Shown here in pieces: positions 1 through 10,642 of a DNA stretch of 64,000 bases (position 1 is the first letter of the stretch; every line of letters starts with the position of its first letter). The position numbers were made by a program, and so were the translations under genes. The DNA comes from Petaurus breviceps papuanus (taxonomy: Eukaryota; Chordata; Mammalia; Diprotodontia; Petauridae): the NCBI GenBank assembly GCA_028583685.1, contig JAMXIF010000077.1, forward strand, positions 11,850,363 to 11,914,362, in the 5' to 3' direction. The notes beneath the pieces are model-generated. The model saw only the letters and a program-made list of their open reading frames with translations, had not been told where the DNA came from and searched no databases.

Positions 1-935
1 AGGTTAAGACAGGATTTAGCAGCTAACACTTTAAAGAAATGAGGAGCTTGGAATTTTACATTCTAGAAGGCAAAAGAGCTAGAATTATAACCAAAGATAC
101 CTACCCAGAACAAGAAGTATAATCCTACAGGGGGAAATGGAAGAAACAGCAGTTAATGAAGGATTCCTGATGAAAAGATCAGAGTGAATTGAAAAATTGA
201 TATTTAAATAGAAGATTCAAAATTAGCATAAATATGTAAACATGAGTGAGAAAACATAAGTGTCTAAACAAGGTTAAATTGTTTATATCCTCCTAGGGAA
301 GTATGACTACATAATTCCTCAAAATTTTATAGTCTCTAGAACTTTTAGAGGGAATGTACTTAAACAGAGTACATGGGTGTGATTCTATTATGTTGCAATA
401 ATTTCAAAAGGAGAATGGAGGAATGAAAAAGAGGGATTCACTAGGAGAGTGGAGAACAAAGAGGAAGATGAGATAAATTATCTCACATAAAAGCGCTGCT
501 CAACAAAAGTTTATGGAGGGGAGAATCTGGAGGGGGAGTAGGCAATACTTGAAGCTCACTGTCATCTGAACTTGTTCAAGGAGAAAAGAATATTATTTAT
601 ATACACAATTTGGCACAGAAAGTTACCTTGCAGATCTCACTCAACCCAGTCAAGCCCGCACATCCTGGGGGACTTTTCCACAAATCAACAACAGCTCCCA
701 CTTCACATACCCCTTATATTCTGGGGATTGTATTTACATTTTTTAACACCATGTGCTTTCTCTCAGTTCTTCTGCTCTCTGACTCATCCATTGAGTTTTT
801 TTCTGAATAAATGAACTCTACTTTCCACTAGAATACTATTCTCTGACATAGGAATTCTATCGCCTCCTACATGCATTCAATCAAGTTATCATTGATTAAA
901 TTCACTTCCTTCTCATTTATATATCTCAGAATAAT

Positions 936-1008
936 TACCTCCCTTCAATGAACAGCTCAGATGGCACTCCCTTGCACAAGATACTCTGTGTCCTGACTCC
1001 ACATTATT
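936..1008 (+). repeat. L2 LINE fragment (tentative)
   Basis: A short stretch resembles the L2 C-terminal and 3' region that reads like 'cagctcaaatgtcac...', followed by a proline/serine-rich reading. It is short and diverged, so the call is weak. The preceding 935 bases hold no gene or repeat that I recognise. Confidence 0.35.
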
Positions 1009-1011
1009 ATT

Positions 1012-1255
1012 TCTGGGTGTGGTGCTAAGTATCTGAGCCTGGATTTGATCCCCAGGTCATCCGACACTGGAGCCAGTGCTCTTACTTGCTGAGCCACCTG
1101 GCTGACCCTAAGCAATTGGGGTTAAGTAACTTGCTCAAGGTTACATGGCCAGGTGTTTCTGGGTGGGTGCTAAGTGTCTGAGCCTGGGATTCGATCCTTA
1201 GGTCATTCCAACACTGGGGCCGGTGCTCTTACTTGCTGTGCTACCTGGCCACCCC
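1012..1255 (-). repeat. Two-unit tRNA-derived SINE (units A and B, B incomplete)
   Basis: Read on the minus strand, a complete unit A (about 1255-1107; starts ggggtggccaggtagcac, then a B-box-like 'gatcgaatcc', then 'cacctggccatgtaacc' and 'acttaaccccaattgctt') is followed head to tail by unit B (about 1106-1012; 'ccaggtggctcagcaag', 'cagatacttagcaccacac'). The units share a layout but differ at diagnostic positions: A has 'cacagcaag' and 'cacccacccagaaacac', B has 'ctcagcaag' and 'caccacacccagaaataa'. B stops before its CORE-like tail. The same order recurs at 30226-30530. The tail segment matches the CORE region of CORE-SINEs. Confidence 0.8.
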
Positions 1256-1301
1256 TAAAAAGATAATTTCTTAAAAATAACTGAATATTTAATAAAAAGA
1301 T

Positions 1302-1346
1302 CTCTCTCACACACATACACACACATGCGCACACACATGCACACAA
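1302..1346. repeat. (AC)n-rich simple repeat
   Basis: Impure CA dinucleotide tract with interspersed T and G, just downstream of the SINE. Confidence 0.85.
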
Positions 1347-2864
1347 GTAGAATAGAAACATATGCACTAAACTCCACAATTCTAATGCCAAATCTCATAA
1401 AAATGTACTTTGCCTAAAGAAAAAGATTCTTTTAATCTGTTATTAGTTTTATTGATGAAGATTACTTTTAACTTTGTTTCTTTGAATTTTTATTGGTTGA
1501 TGAATCATAAGTTTTTATGTATGTTTTTTTTCAAAACATTAAACCAAAAAATAGTGTCTCTCCATAAAACCAGACTAAAAATATGACTTTTTGGATGACA
1601 TTGCCTTGACCTCTCTTTATAACCCTTTAGAAATAGATTTTCAGGCACTAAAGTAATTTAAACTCAGAACACACCAAAGTGTGTGAAGAGTGACTCTGGC
1701 AGCCCACATATGCAGCTGTTTGGCTGGGAGACAAGCTCATTACCAAGTAAGAAAAACAATTTTTGTAACCTCAAATCTAACAAAACTTCACCCTCAAAAA
1801 TTAAAATTATTCCATATTTGATACAGCATAAAATGGTCCAAGTAAATGAGAAATAAATGCTCTTAGGCATGTTCTTTAAAATAGCTTCAAAAAGGAAAAT
1901 TAAATATGAAAAGATGTACAGTGAGAGGATGGATCAAAAAAATTAGTGGTAATCAGAGTTTACTTCAGGCCTAATGGCTTCCAGCACTTACAGAGACATT
2001 TGTTTTGCTTCAGGTTAAAAAGTGGAACCCACTCCAAAGATTTCTATAATGCCCAATCAGTCTCTAAGTCAAATAACTATGGCTTTAACACTAGAACCAC
2101 CACATTTTAAGACTGATCATATTAAAAAACATAGTGAAATATGTCTTGCTATGCAGCAGCCCTGGGATTTACATTTAAAATCAAACTCATGAACTATTGA
2201 TATATCCCCCAGGTAAAAGGCAAGTTTATGTGGAATGAGGGAGACTGGTGGCAGCAAGGCAGAGACAGTAAATACAGTATCTGCAGATGCCATCTGTCAG
2301 TGGATATTAAAAAATTACCTGCTTTTTCATAAATATTTGATCCTTGCTTACATTACAGACCCATTATGTTACTCAAATAAAGGGAATAAAAAGTAAATCC
2401 ATTCAAAGGCTAGACAATTTTTATAAAAATGCACTTAACAATAAATTGCATTTCAGAAGTTTCTTGCAAAACTTTTTTCTTCTTTTTTAAATGCAGTTTC
2501 AAACTAGTGATTTTTTACAAACATTTATAGGTGACCTCAGTTAAGCAGTTTATACAGAGCATTCATGTATTATTAATTTTATGCATCCTCTACACTTGAT
2601 TTTCTTTCATTTTTGTTATTGAGAATTAATTATTTCTCCATAGAAATATTAAAATGCTAATTCATTAAATGATATTACATAAACTGCATATAGTCACAGA
2701 AAGTTATTCTCTATCCTCTTTTTGATCTCCCTAGGAACACTTTGCTTCCCTTTTCTGTCCTTACCACTCCCTGTCTTCTATTAAATGTATCTGTACCACC
2801 AGAGATATAGGTATGAACTAAATAACATATATGAATAAGTGATAAGTAGATTTAAGGGATTAGC

Positions 2865-3362
2865 TCTGTCAGATAGAGCACCTGAAAAACTATGGATTAT
2901 GGACAGAGTTCTGCAATATTGCACAGGAGGTAGCAACAAAGAAACAAACATTCCAAAGGATTTTTTTTTAAAAGAAACAAAACAAGAGGTTGTCTGATGA
3001 GCCTTTACAAATAGCTGATGAAATAAAGAAAGTAAAAGATAAAGGAGCAATGAGAGATAAGGCTTTCCTAAATGAGCAATGCAAAGAAATAGATGAAAAG
3101 AGTGGAATGGAAAGGACAAGAGATTTCTTCAAGAAAATTAGAGATACAAGGAGAATGTTTCAGGTAAAAAATGGGCCTGATAAAAGATGTAAATGGTGGG
3201 AACTTAACAGAAGCAGAAGAGATTAAGAAGGTTCAAGAACACACAAAAGATCTTAACATCACTGATAACCACAATAACCAGATAACTATCATTGGTTGTT
3301 TAATGATCTTAAGCAGACATCGTGGAGAATGAAGTCAAGAGGCAAGTGGGCCTCAGGAAACA
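2865..3362 (+). repeat. RTE/BovB-like LINE fragment
   Basis: A decayed piece of a BovB-type RTE ORF lying between the endonuclease and reverse transcriptase regions. The translation includes 'DEIKKVKDKGAMRDKAF', 'NEQCKEIDEKSGMERTRD' and 'FFKKIRDTRRMFQVK', which follow the BovB pattern (NEQCKEIEEN..., RTRDLFKKI, then KDR.G..LTEAEEIKKR). The longest open stretch is 78 codons at 2990-3226; the reading then changes frame ('aacttaacagaagcagaag' encodes the LTEAEE segment). There is no 5' end, catalytic YxDD or 3' end, so it is an internal fossil fragment. Confidence 0.7.
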
Positions 3363-3450
3363 TCTGTTTTCTAGGATCACACAGTCAGTATTCAGTAGAA
3401 GGGGAATGAATTCTGAACTTCCTAGGTCTGCAGACAACTCTTTATCAAGT
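3363..3450 (-). repeat. MIR/CORE-SINE fragment
   Basis: Resembles the reverse complement of the MIR core: 'gatcacacagtcagtattca' is the antisense of the '...ctagctgtgtgaccttg...' core, followed by the antisense of the 'gagttcaaatcct' region. Confidence 0.5.
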
Positions 3451-3459
3451 AAACCTAGG

Positions 3460-5230
3460 AGTTTATTTAACTGAATTGAATTGGAGAATGAGGAAATACA
3501 GGTCAGAAATCAGCATTAATAATTACTGTAGTTCCATAAATAGCTCTAAAATGTGTATGGTCTTAATATATTGATGATGAGGCATGGGGTAGATTTTTCT
3601 CAATATGCGAAAAATATATAATATTATACATGAAAAGGAAACATTCGGGTACAAGTTCAGAAATCACTTTTGCCAAACTTGGTTCTATGAAAGTTTTGTC
3701 TCTCAAAACAAGATTTGGCTTTGTATGGGGAAACTTATTTTGTGCAAAATAGAACCCTAAAGTAGTATGCAATTGGAACAATTTACTATGCATTTATGGC
3801 ATTATGAGTTTACTGTATTTGGGTTTGCTCAAATAATTCCTCATATCTAGGAGAAATTGTATCTTCTGTGATGATTTAATCTAACCACAGCTGCAGCAAT
3901 ATAAATTACACTTAAGACTATGCTGATTGATTATAATCAGTTGTAATCATGTCTTCTAATTACATTGCATTCTGGAGGCTTTCTGGAGGCCGAGGACATT
4001 TAAGCCTACTCAGCACCCTGCTATATAAAGAAGATTAGTTGTTACTTCTGACAATCTCAGTCAACATTCCAACCCACATATAAACACTCCACTTTATTCA
4101 ATGTATTGTCCAAGCATCAAATCAATTTCTTTATGTGCCCTCAAAAGGTGAAATGGAATTATATGCAAGGCAAGAAGTTATTAAATACTGTTTGTACATA
4201 AAACATCTTCATTAAATTGTTTACAATCCATTTGACTGGAACATTTTACAAAATGTATGAAAAATCATTTTTCTTGCTGTCCTCTTGATCATTCTTTATT
4301 AAAGCTCTCATCATGTATTCATGAAGTTCTTAGTTGGAGTAAGAAACATGTATAGCTCTCAGATACTAATCGTCAAGGAGAATCTAATCTAACATGATGG
4401 GAATTAGGGATAATTTGTATCTGTCCATATGTATTTATCATTCAATACAAAATATATATGTCACATTTCGGGATTTTGTGGCACTTGGTTTATTTCCACT
4501 GAGAATAAGTTTGTCCTGAAATTCTCTAGGTCCCTAATGAATTGGCCACTTTTGGTATTTACCTTCTGGATCTTTAACCTGAAGCCAAATCTCATATTCT
4601 CAGCTCTCTACTTAACCTTCCCAACTTGCTTTCTCTATGCACCTCCCACCTCTCCTACCATCTGGTAAGACTTCTGTTTGGGCATAAAATGTGAAATGGT
4701 TTGCCCAATCTTCAACTCCAGAGCCAAAACCTCAGTTTAAGTATAACTCAACAGAACAGTGCTTGTGAATGAGAATGATTTTTCGTTGGCTGACACCAAA
4801 CCTGCTTCCCCCAGCCCCCAAAAGCATTAGTCATCATATAATCTAGCACTGCCCCCCTAGGAGTCATAAGAATGTTCTTACTTGGCAAACAACTTGGTGT
4901 AAGCTATATTTTTAATAGATGTTTTTAAACTGGAAAACAAATTTTACTTTTATAAAAGAAAAAGTAAAAGTAATTTTCTATTGTTTAAAATAATATGGTG
5001 AATTTATATGTTTACATATGTACATATGTATGTATACATATATACGTACATATGTATATTCTTTATCTCCTCACAATTCATGCATCTAACTTTAGTCTTT
5101 TTATAAAGGTTTTTGGGCAGACAACTTTATAGATGATTAACATTTAAAAACTATTTAAACATGGTGGCAGACAGGTATTGTAGAATAATAAATCTAGAAT
5201 TGAAAGAAATTCCATAGTCACTTTAGTTGA
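3460..5230. other. Unannotated AT-rich stretch
   Basis: No gene, conserved ORF or repeat recognised. The only local structure is an alternating pyrimidine/purine tract of CATA/TATG type at about 5008-5062, a simple-repeat-like segment able to fold back on itself. The 79-codon open frame near 4429-4668 has no recognisable protein features. Confidence 0.5.
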
Positions 5231-5235
5231 GATGT

Positions 5236-5350
5236 CTCACTTTATATATTAGAGATATTGAGTTGCCCAAGGTTATGCTATTAGTGAAGGAAGAAGGATC
5301 TAAATCCAAATCATCTAACTCCTGAAATCTTTCCACTGTAACTCTATCTT
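5236..5350 (-). repeat. CORE-SINE/MIR fragment
   Basis: Antisense match to a CORE-SINE: 'gagttgcccaaggttatgct' followed by 'aggatctaaatcc' is the reverse of the CORE plus the tRNA-like region. Confidence 0.55.
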
Positions 5351-5766
5351 ATAATAATTCCTTTGATGACATCTTTTACTTCTGTTCTCCTTCAAGGGCT
5401 CTTATACTACAAAATACAAAATGATTAATGTTAAAAGATTATCAAATTCAAAGACAGTATTCTTTCTTTCTGGTCACAAATCCAAGATTGAATCTTTACA
5501 GGCAACCTTCAAACAGAAAGCTCTGTAAATTTGTCTCAAAATTGCCTGTCTCCTTCTATCTTCCCCAAGCAAGAGTATCAATTTCCAGGAGCCCTGTACT
5601 GCTCCTGCTGTATTTTCTCTGTCCTGTTCTGAGTGTGAGTGAAATTCCATGAAATTCTGAACCTACTAACAAGGCAGGCTCACAGTAATTCTCTGAATTT
5701 CTTACACCAAAGGTATGCAATAATGTCAGAAACAACATATAATCACCAAAAGAATTTTCCTAGATT

Positions 5767-5963
5767 AGTGATATCAAACTCAAACAGAAAAGGGTGCCAC
5801 TAAAGCTTAAGGATCACTGAGGATAGCATGTAGCCTTAGAAAAATATATATTAGCACTATGTTCTGTTATATATTTATTTGTTTTGTTTAATGATTCCCA
5901 AAGAGATTTTAATCTGTTCAAGCCTCAGTGGGAAGTATTGCGACCCACATTTGACATCTCTTG
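5767..5963. mobile_element. hAT-like non-autonomous DNA transposon (MITE)
   Basis: A 197-bp element with imperfect terminal inverted repeats: the left end reads agtgatatcaaactcaa, and the reverse complement of the right end reads caagagatgtcaaatg. It is flanked by an imperfect 8-bp duplication (cctagatt at 5759-5766, cctagaca at 5964-5971). The 8-bp duplication and the 'gtgTCAAACTCAA' ends fit hAT-Charlie-type MITEs known from marsupials. It has no transposase. A related copy lies at about 40075-40300. Confidence 0.65.
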
Positions 5964-6249
5964 CCTAGACAACTAAATTACTTACCCCTAACACAAACGG
6001 GCAAAACATTTTCTCCTAAGCACTGAAAAATATTTCCTGTTTAAAGGAAAAACAAAACAAAATACCTGACTTTTTCATGTCTCACTGATGGAGATGTAAT
6101 TTCTTCTTGAACATGTGAAATGACTGACATCTTCAAAAAATCATTGAAGTAATTTCAAAATTCAAATGAACATAGAGCCTAATTCATTGCCAAACACAGC
6201 TGTCCAATTCTTTCCAAGGAGGTATCTTTGGAAATTATATTGAAGCAGG

Positions 6250-6375
6250 TGCAAAGCAAGGAGTGCAAGATTAGGCATCAGCAGACAAGAGTTTGAATCT
6301 CTCCTAAACTATTATTTACATGTTGTGTTATTGTGGGCAGATCACTTAACCTTTCTTGCCCTCAATAATAGATAA
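6250..6375 (+). repeat. CORE-SINE/MIR
   Basis: Shows the order 'gcatcagcagacaagagttt', 'tgaatct' (B-box region), then 'gggcagatcacttaaccttt' (CORE), typical of MIR-type SINEs. Confidence 0.6.
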
Positions 6376-6520
6376 CTGGTTGCACAGAAGATAGATGCTG
6401 AGCCTGGATTGAGGAAGACCTGATTTCAAATCTAGCCTCAAACACTTAATAGCTTTGTGACCCTGGGACAATAATTTAACTTCTGTCTGCCTCAGTTTCC
6501 TCTACTATAAAATAAAAATA
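6376..6520 (+). repeat. CORE-SINE (MIR/MAR1 type)
   Basis: The order 'gaggaagacctgatttcaaa', 'cctcaaacacttaatagctt', 'tgtgaccctggg', 'tgcctcagtttcctc', 'tataaaat' is the full CORE-SINE architecture. It directly follows another copy. Confidence 0.75.
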
Positions 6521-6719
6521 CCAATGTACTAAAATGTGAGGGAGTAGGCCCCATATATGTACAGGGGCCTACAAATTGCAAAAGTGCTTGTTTTGTGTTA
6601 CTATAGATATGCTGAATAAACATCTCTAGCCTCTTCTCCCCATTCTTGGAGAGGAAAAAGAAAGTTGCTGCTAGCAGCTGCCACTCTTGTCTTCTTAGAG
6701 GGAGAAGGAGGTACCAGAC

Positions 6720-6755
6720 TATCTATCATCTATCTATCTATCTATNNNNNNNNNN

Positions 6756-6825
<70 letters not shown>
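6720..6825. repeat. (TCTA)n microsatellite with an assembly gap
   Basis: A near-perfect TCTA tetranucleotide array interrupted by exactly ten Ns at 6746-6755. The true array length is therefore unknown. It abuts the tail side of the SINE that follows and may have grown from that A-rich tail. Confidence 0.97.
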
Positions 6826-6952
6826 ACTTGCTCAAGGTTACACGGCCAGGTGTTTCTGGGTGGGTGCTAAGTGTCAGAGCCTGGATTTAATCCCCAGGTC
6901 ATCCCGACACTGGAGCTGGTGCTCTTATTTGCTGTGCTACCTGGCCACCCCA
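6826..6952 (-). repeat. tRNA-derived SINE, unit A monomer
   Basis: Reverse-strand unit A (ggggtggccaggtagcac start, 'cctggccgtgtaacc', 'ttgagcaagtt' end) without a following unit B. The tail has been replaced by the TCTA array on the left. Same subtype as unit A of the two-unit SINEs at 1012 and 30226. Confidence 0.85.
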
Positions 6953-7069
6953 GAACAAATACTTTTATTAAGAGGATTTGTTCTGTGAAGTTTGGATTCA
7001 GTCAAAGGGCTATACTTGAGAACCTAGAGGACCATATATGGCCTTGGGGCCACAGTTTCCCCAATCCCT
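6953..7069. mobile_element. Right half of a palindromic hAT-like element
   Basis: Begins in the self-complementary centre ('agaacaaata' ... 'aggatttgttct') and runs through 'tggattcagtcaaag', 'gacctagagg' and '...gtttccccaatccctg'. This resembles a hAT-type marsupial MITE whose two arms are inverted copies. Only one arm is present; the SINE and TCTA array sit where the left arm would be. Confidence 0.55.
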
Positions 7070-7765
7070 GATTTGATGGACATGATTGGGTGCCATCTAA
7101 TTTCTAATCACTTTGACATTTTAGGGGGAAGTGGGGCCTTAAAACCTATAGCAAAAGCTTGACCCCCCTCTTCCCTAATATCAGTTCCACAATTAAGACA
7201 CAGCAAAAAAGCAAAAGGATCCATTTTGTCTAAATCACAGAAAAACAGCAACCAGATAAGCATGGACAAGGCACATCTAACTTACAATACAGACTGAAGA
7301 AGCTCTCCCATTGGGACTGAAATAATTCAGCTTAAGAGAGAAAGTCTTCTTTATCTCACCCAATGGGAAAAGTCCACAAAGTCTCTAAAGTAGTAAAGTA
7401 GGAGTAGAAACCAGATACAGAGTGCCAGCTCATCACATGCCTTCTGAGACTATTTTCATTCAGCCACCTCAACTGTGTGGTTGGCCTCTTCTAGTTTCTC
7501 TCTCAAAGCTGAATCTTAGGAGCTCCTGATGTGAATCAATTCTTGAAGAAGACTTAAAGTTGGACACAAAGAAGCCCTGAAGAGTCTCATAGAGTGAGTA
7601 AAAAGGGATTCCCAATTGGAAAGTCCCAAAAGAGACTCACTTTACAGAATTTTAAAGCAGAATAGCAGGGGACTATACCTCCCCACCCATCATGCAGGGC
7701 AGGTTATTCATACTCACCAGTAAGAAGAGCGTATTGTAAAGATCACATGGGAAAATATTTTTTAT
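7070..7765. other. Unassigned sequence between repeats
   Basis: About 700 bp of moderate-complexity sequence, less AT-rich than its neighbours. It contains two inverted 'cccattggga'/'cccaatggga' motifs about 50 bp apart (7308-7365). I recognise no ORF or family. It could be part of an unrecognised interspersed repeat. Confidence 0.4.
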
Positions 7766-8863
7766 TATTTGTTTAATTTTTTTCAAATTTTTAATTTATT
7801 TATTTTTAGTTTTCAACATTCATTTCCTCAAGATTTTGGGTTACAATTTTTTTCTCTCCCCATCTTTCCCTTACCCCCACCAAAAAATAGCAAGCCTACT
7901 TAATACTCATTCCCCCAATCTGTTCTATTTCATATCTTCCTCATGCAGCCCCCTAATTTTCTACTAGGGCAAGATGGGTTTTCATACCCCAGTACATGTA
8001 TATCTTATTTCCCAGTTGCATGTAAAAAAACAATTTTTAAACATTTGTTTTTAAAACTCTGATTTTTTTAAATTTTAAAACTCCTTTTAAAATTTAAAAC
8101 TCCAGATTTTTTCCCTTCTTCTCTCCTCATCCACCCCAACTGGGAAGATAAGCAATTCAATATAGATTGTACATGTGTAATTACCCAAATCATTTCCATA
8201 GTAGCTATATTGTGAAAGACTAACTATATTTCCCTCCATCCTATCCCATCCCCCACTTATTCTATTTTCACCTTTGATCCTATCCCTTTCCAAAAAATGT
8301 TTGCTTCTAACTACTCTCTCCCCCAATCTGAACTCCCTTCTATCCTCCCCCTTCTTATTCCCTACCCCCTTATTTTCCTGTAGGGTAAGATACTCACTTG
8401 CGTGTGTATGTTATTCCCTCCTTAAGTAAATTCAATGAGAATCAGCTTGTATCATTCGCTTTCACTTTCCTGTTCTTCCCCTCCATTGTTACAATTTTCT
8501 CTTGCCTCTTTTATGTGAGATAATTTGCCTTAATCTATTGCTTCCTTTCTTCTTCTCCCAATAAATGCCTCTCACCTCTTAATTTTATTTTTTAGATAAC
8601 ATCCCTTCATATTCAACTCATTCTGTGCCTTCTATCTATGTATACGTGAGCATTCAAATGCCCGCACACACACATATATATTTATATGCACATACAACCT
8701 CCTATACTTATATGTGTGTGTGTGTACACACACACATATATTCCCTTCAGCTATCCTCATACTGAGAAAAATCTTATGAGTTAAAATGATCATTTTTCCA
8801 CATAGGAATTGAATACTTCAACTTTAATAAGTTCCTTATGATTTCTTTTTCTTGTTTACCTTA

Positions 8864-9800
8864 TCATGCTTCTCTTGCTTCTTGTATTTGAAAATCAAAA
8901 TTTCTGTTAAGCTCTGATTTTTTCATCAAGAATGCTTGAAAGTCCTCTATTTCATTGAATGACCATATTTTTCCCTGTAGCATTATACTCAGTTTTGCTG
9001 GGTAGGGGGTTCTTGGTTTTAATCCCAGGTCCTCTGCCCTCTGCAATATCATATGCGAGTCCCTTCAATCCCTCAGTGTAGAAGCTGCCAGATCCTGTGT
9101 TATCTTGATTTTGTTTCTACAATATTCAAATTGTTTCTTCCTGGCTGCTCGTAATATTCTTTCCATGATCTGGGAATTCTGGAACCTGGCTATAATATTC
9201 CTAGGAGTTTTCTCTTTGGGATCTTTTTCAGGAGGTGATTGGTGGATTCTTTCAACCTCTATTTTGCCTTCTGGTTCTAAAATATCAGGGCAATTTTCCT
9301 TGAGAATTTCGTGGAGGATGATTTCTAGGTTCTTTCTTTTATCATGGGTTTCAGGCAGTCCAATAATTTTTAAATTATCTCTCCTGGATCTATTTTCCAG
9401 GTCAGTGGTTTTTCCCATGAGATATTTCACATTGCCTTCTATTCTTTCATTTGTTTGGATCTGTTTAACATCATCTTGATTTCTCATAAAGTCACTACAT
9501 TCCCTTTGATCCAGTCTAAATCAAAGGGGATCATTCTCCTCATTGAGCTTTGGAGATTCTTTTTCTGTCTGGCAAATTCAGCTTTTTAAGGCATTCCTCT
9601 CCTCATTGTCTTTTTGAGTCTCTTTTGCCAATTGAGTTAGTCTGTTTTTTAAGGTGTGATTTTCCTTAGTCAGGCTGTTGACTCTCATTTCATAGTTTTC
9701 TTGCATCTTTCTCATTTCTCTTCCCCATTTTTCCTCCACTTTTTTTTATCTGCTTCTTAAGGTCCTCTATGGCCTGTAATCAGCTCGTATTTTCCTTTGA
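8864..9800 (-). pseudogene. L1-type ORF1 (RNA-binding protein) of the HAL1-like element
   Basis: L1 ORF1p is an RNA-binding nucleic-acid chaperone that coats L1 RNA. Read from the N side, a coiled-coil segment (about 9740-9500, broken) is followed by the RRM ('RSRRDNLKIIGLPE', reading 'GNVKYLMGKTTDLENRSRRD' just before it) and the C-terminal domain ('TPRNIIARFQNSQIMERIL', 'ITQDLAASTLRD', 'RTPYPAKLSIMLQGKIWSF', ending 'FDFQIQEAREA'). This matches L1 ORF1 motifs such as TPR.II.RF and YPAKLSF. From 9487 to 8864 one TGA (9065-9067) is the only break in about 208 codons; the N-terminal half carries frame changes. Best-preserved ORF1 C-terminal half in the window along with the copy at 63424. Confidence 0.85.
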
Positions 9801-10642
9801 AGCTTTTGGTGCAAGAGTTCTGACTTCACTGTCTTCCTCCTGTTCTATGCTTTGCTCCTATTTGCCCCCAGTAGAGGATTCTAATGTTGGAATCTTCTGT
9901 TTGCTTTTTTCCCTTTGCCTGGTCATGTGTCCCCTCAGTCTCTTCACCCCTGGGCTTTTTGCCACAGTAGGACTCTGCCGCCAGACAGGGGAGTTTTTGT
10001 CCCAAACACTGGGGTTTTCTCAGCTGCTGGAGGTATTAGTTGGGTGCCCTCTCTGAAGCCTCCACATGCTCTGGCAAGCTTGTAACACACCCCAGACTGC
10101 AATCCAGATCGAAGCAGGTTAAAGCAAGAGAGATTATCCCTCAGACTGTTTGCTTGGTCCTCCTATACTTTGCAGGCCAGGGGCTGAAGCTGCCATGTGG
10201 TGCTGGCTGGCTGTGCCATGCTTTCGGCAGCTTTTTGCCCTAGGGGAAAAAGCCAATGCTCTCCCAACTACTAGTCCCAAAGTCCACACTGCACTGAACT
10301 CTCACTTTGTCCTTCACATCTATGTGTTGATAATTCTGGAAACAGCCACAGCTGCTGCTGATCTGGAGTCCGACCAGCCAGCGGCTGGTCAGGCCCTCCC
10401 TGGGGCTAAAACCTCTGGCTCACATGGGCCTGGACTTGGCTCCCAGAGCCCTGTGCTGGCCAATTCGTGCTGGCCTGCCAGGCTGTCCTCAGAGGGAGGT
10501 TAGTTTCTCTGTGTCATTTTGTGGTTTCTGCAGCTCCACAGTTTCTTCAGAGTCCCCTTTTTACATGGATTGGGGAAGGTGGAAGCTGGAGCCCCATGGA
10601 TGTCCTGCTTCTCCTCTGCCATCTTGACTCCGCCCCACCCCC

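Noticed and set aside
610-830. Possible LTR-like 3' region ending near 'gaataaatgaactctac'
   Set aside because: Only a poly(A)-signal-like motif supports it; no ends or related copy seen.
9105-9479. 124-codon forward open frame, with similar ones at 50283-50519 and 63365-63604
   Set aside because: They are the antisense shadow of ORF1; the three resemble each other only because ORF1 does.
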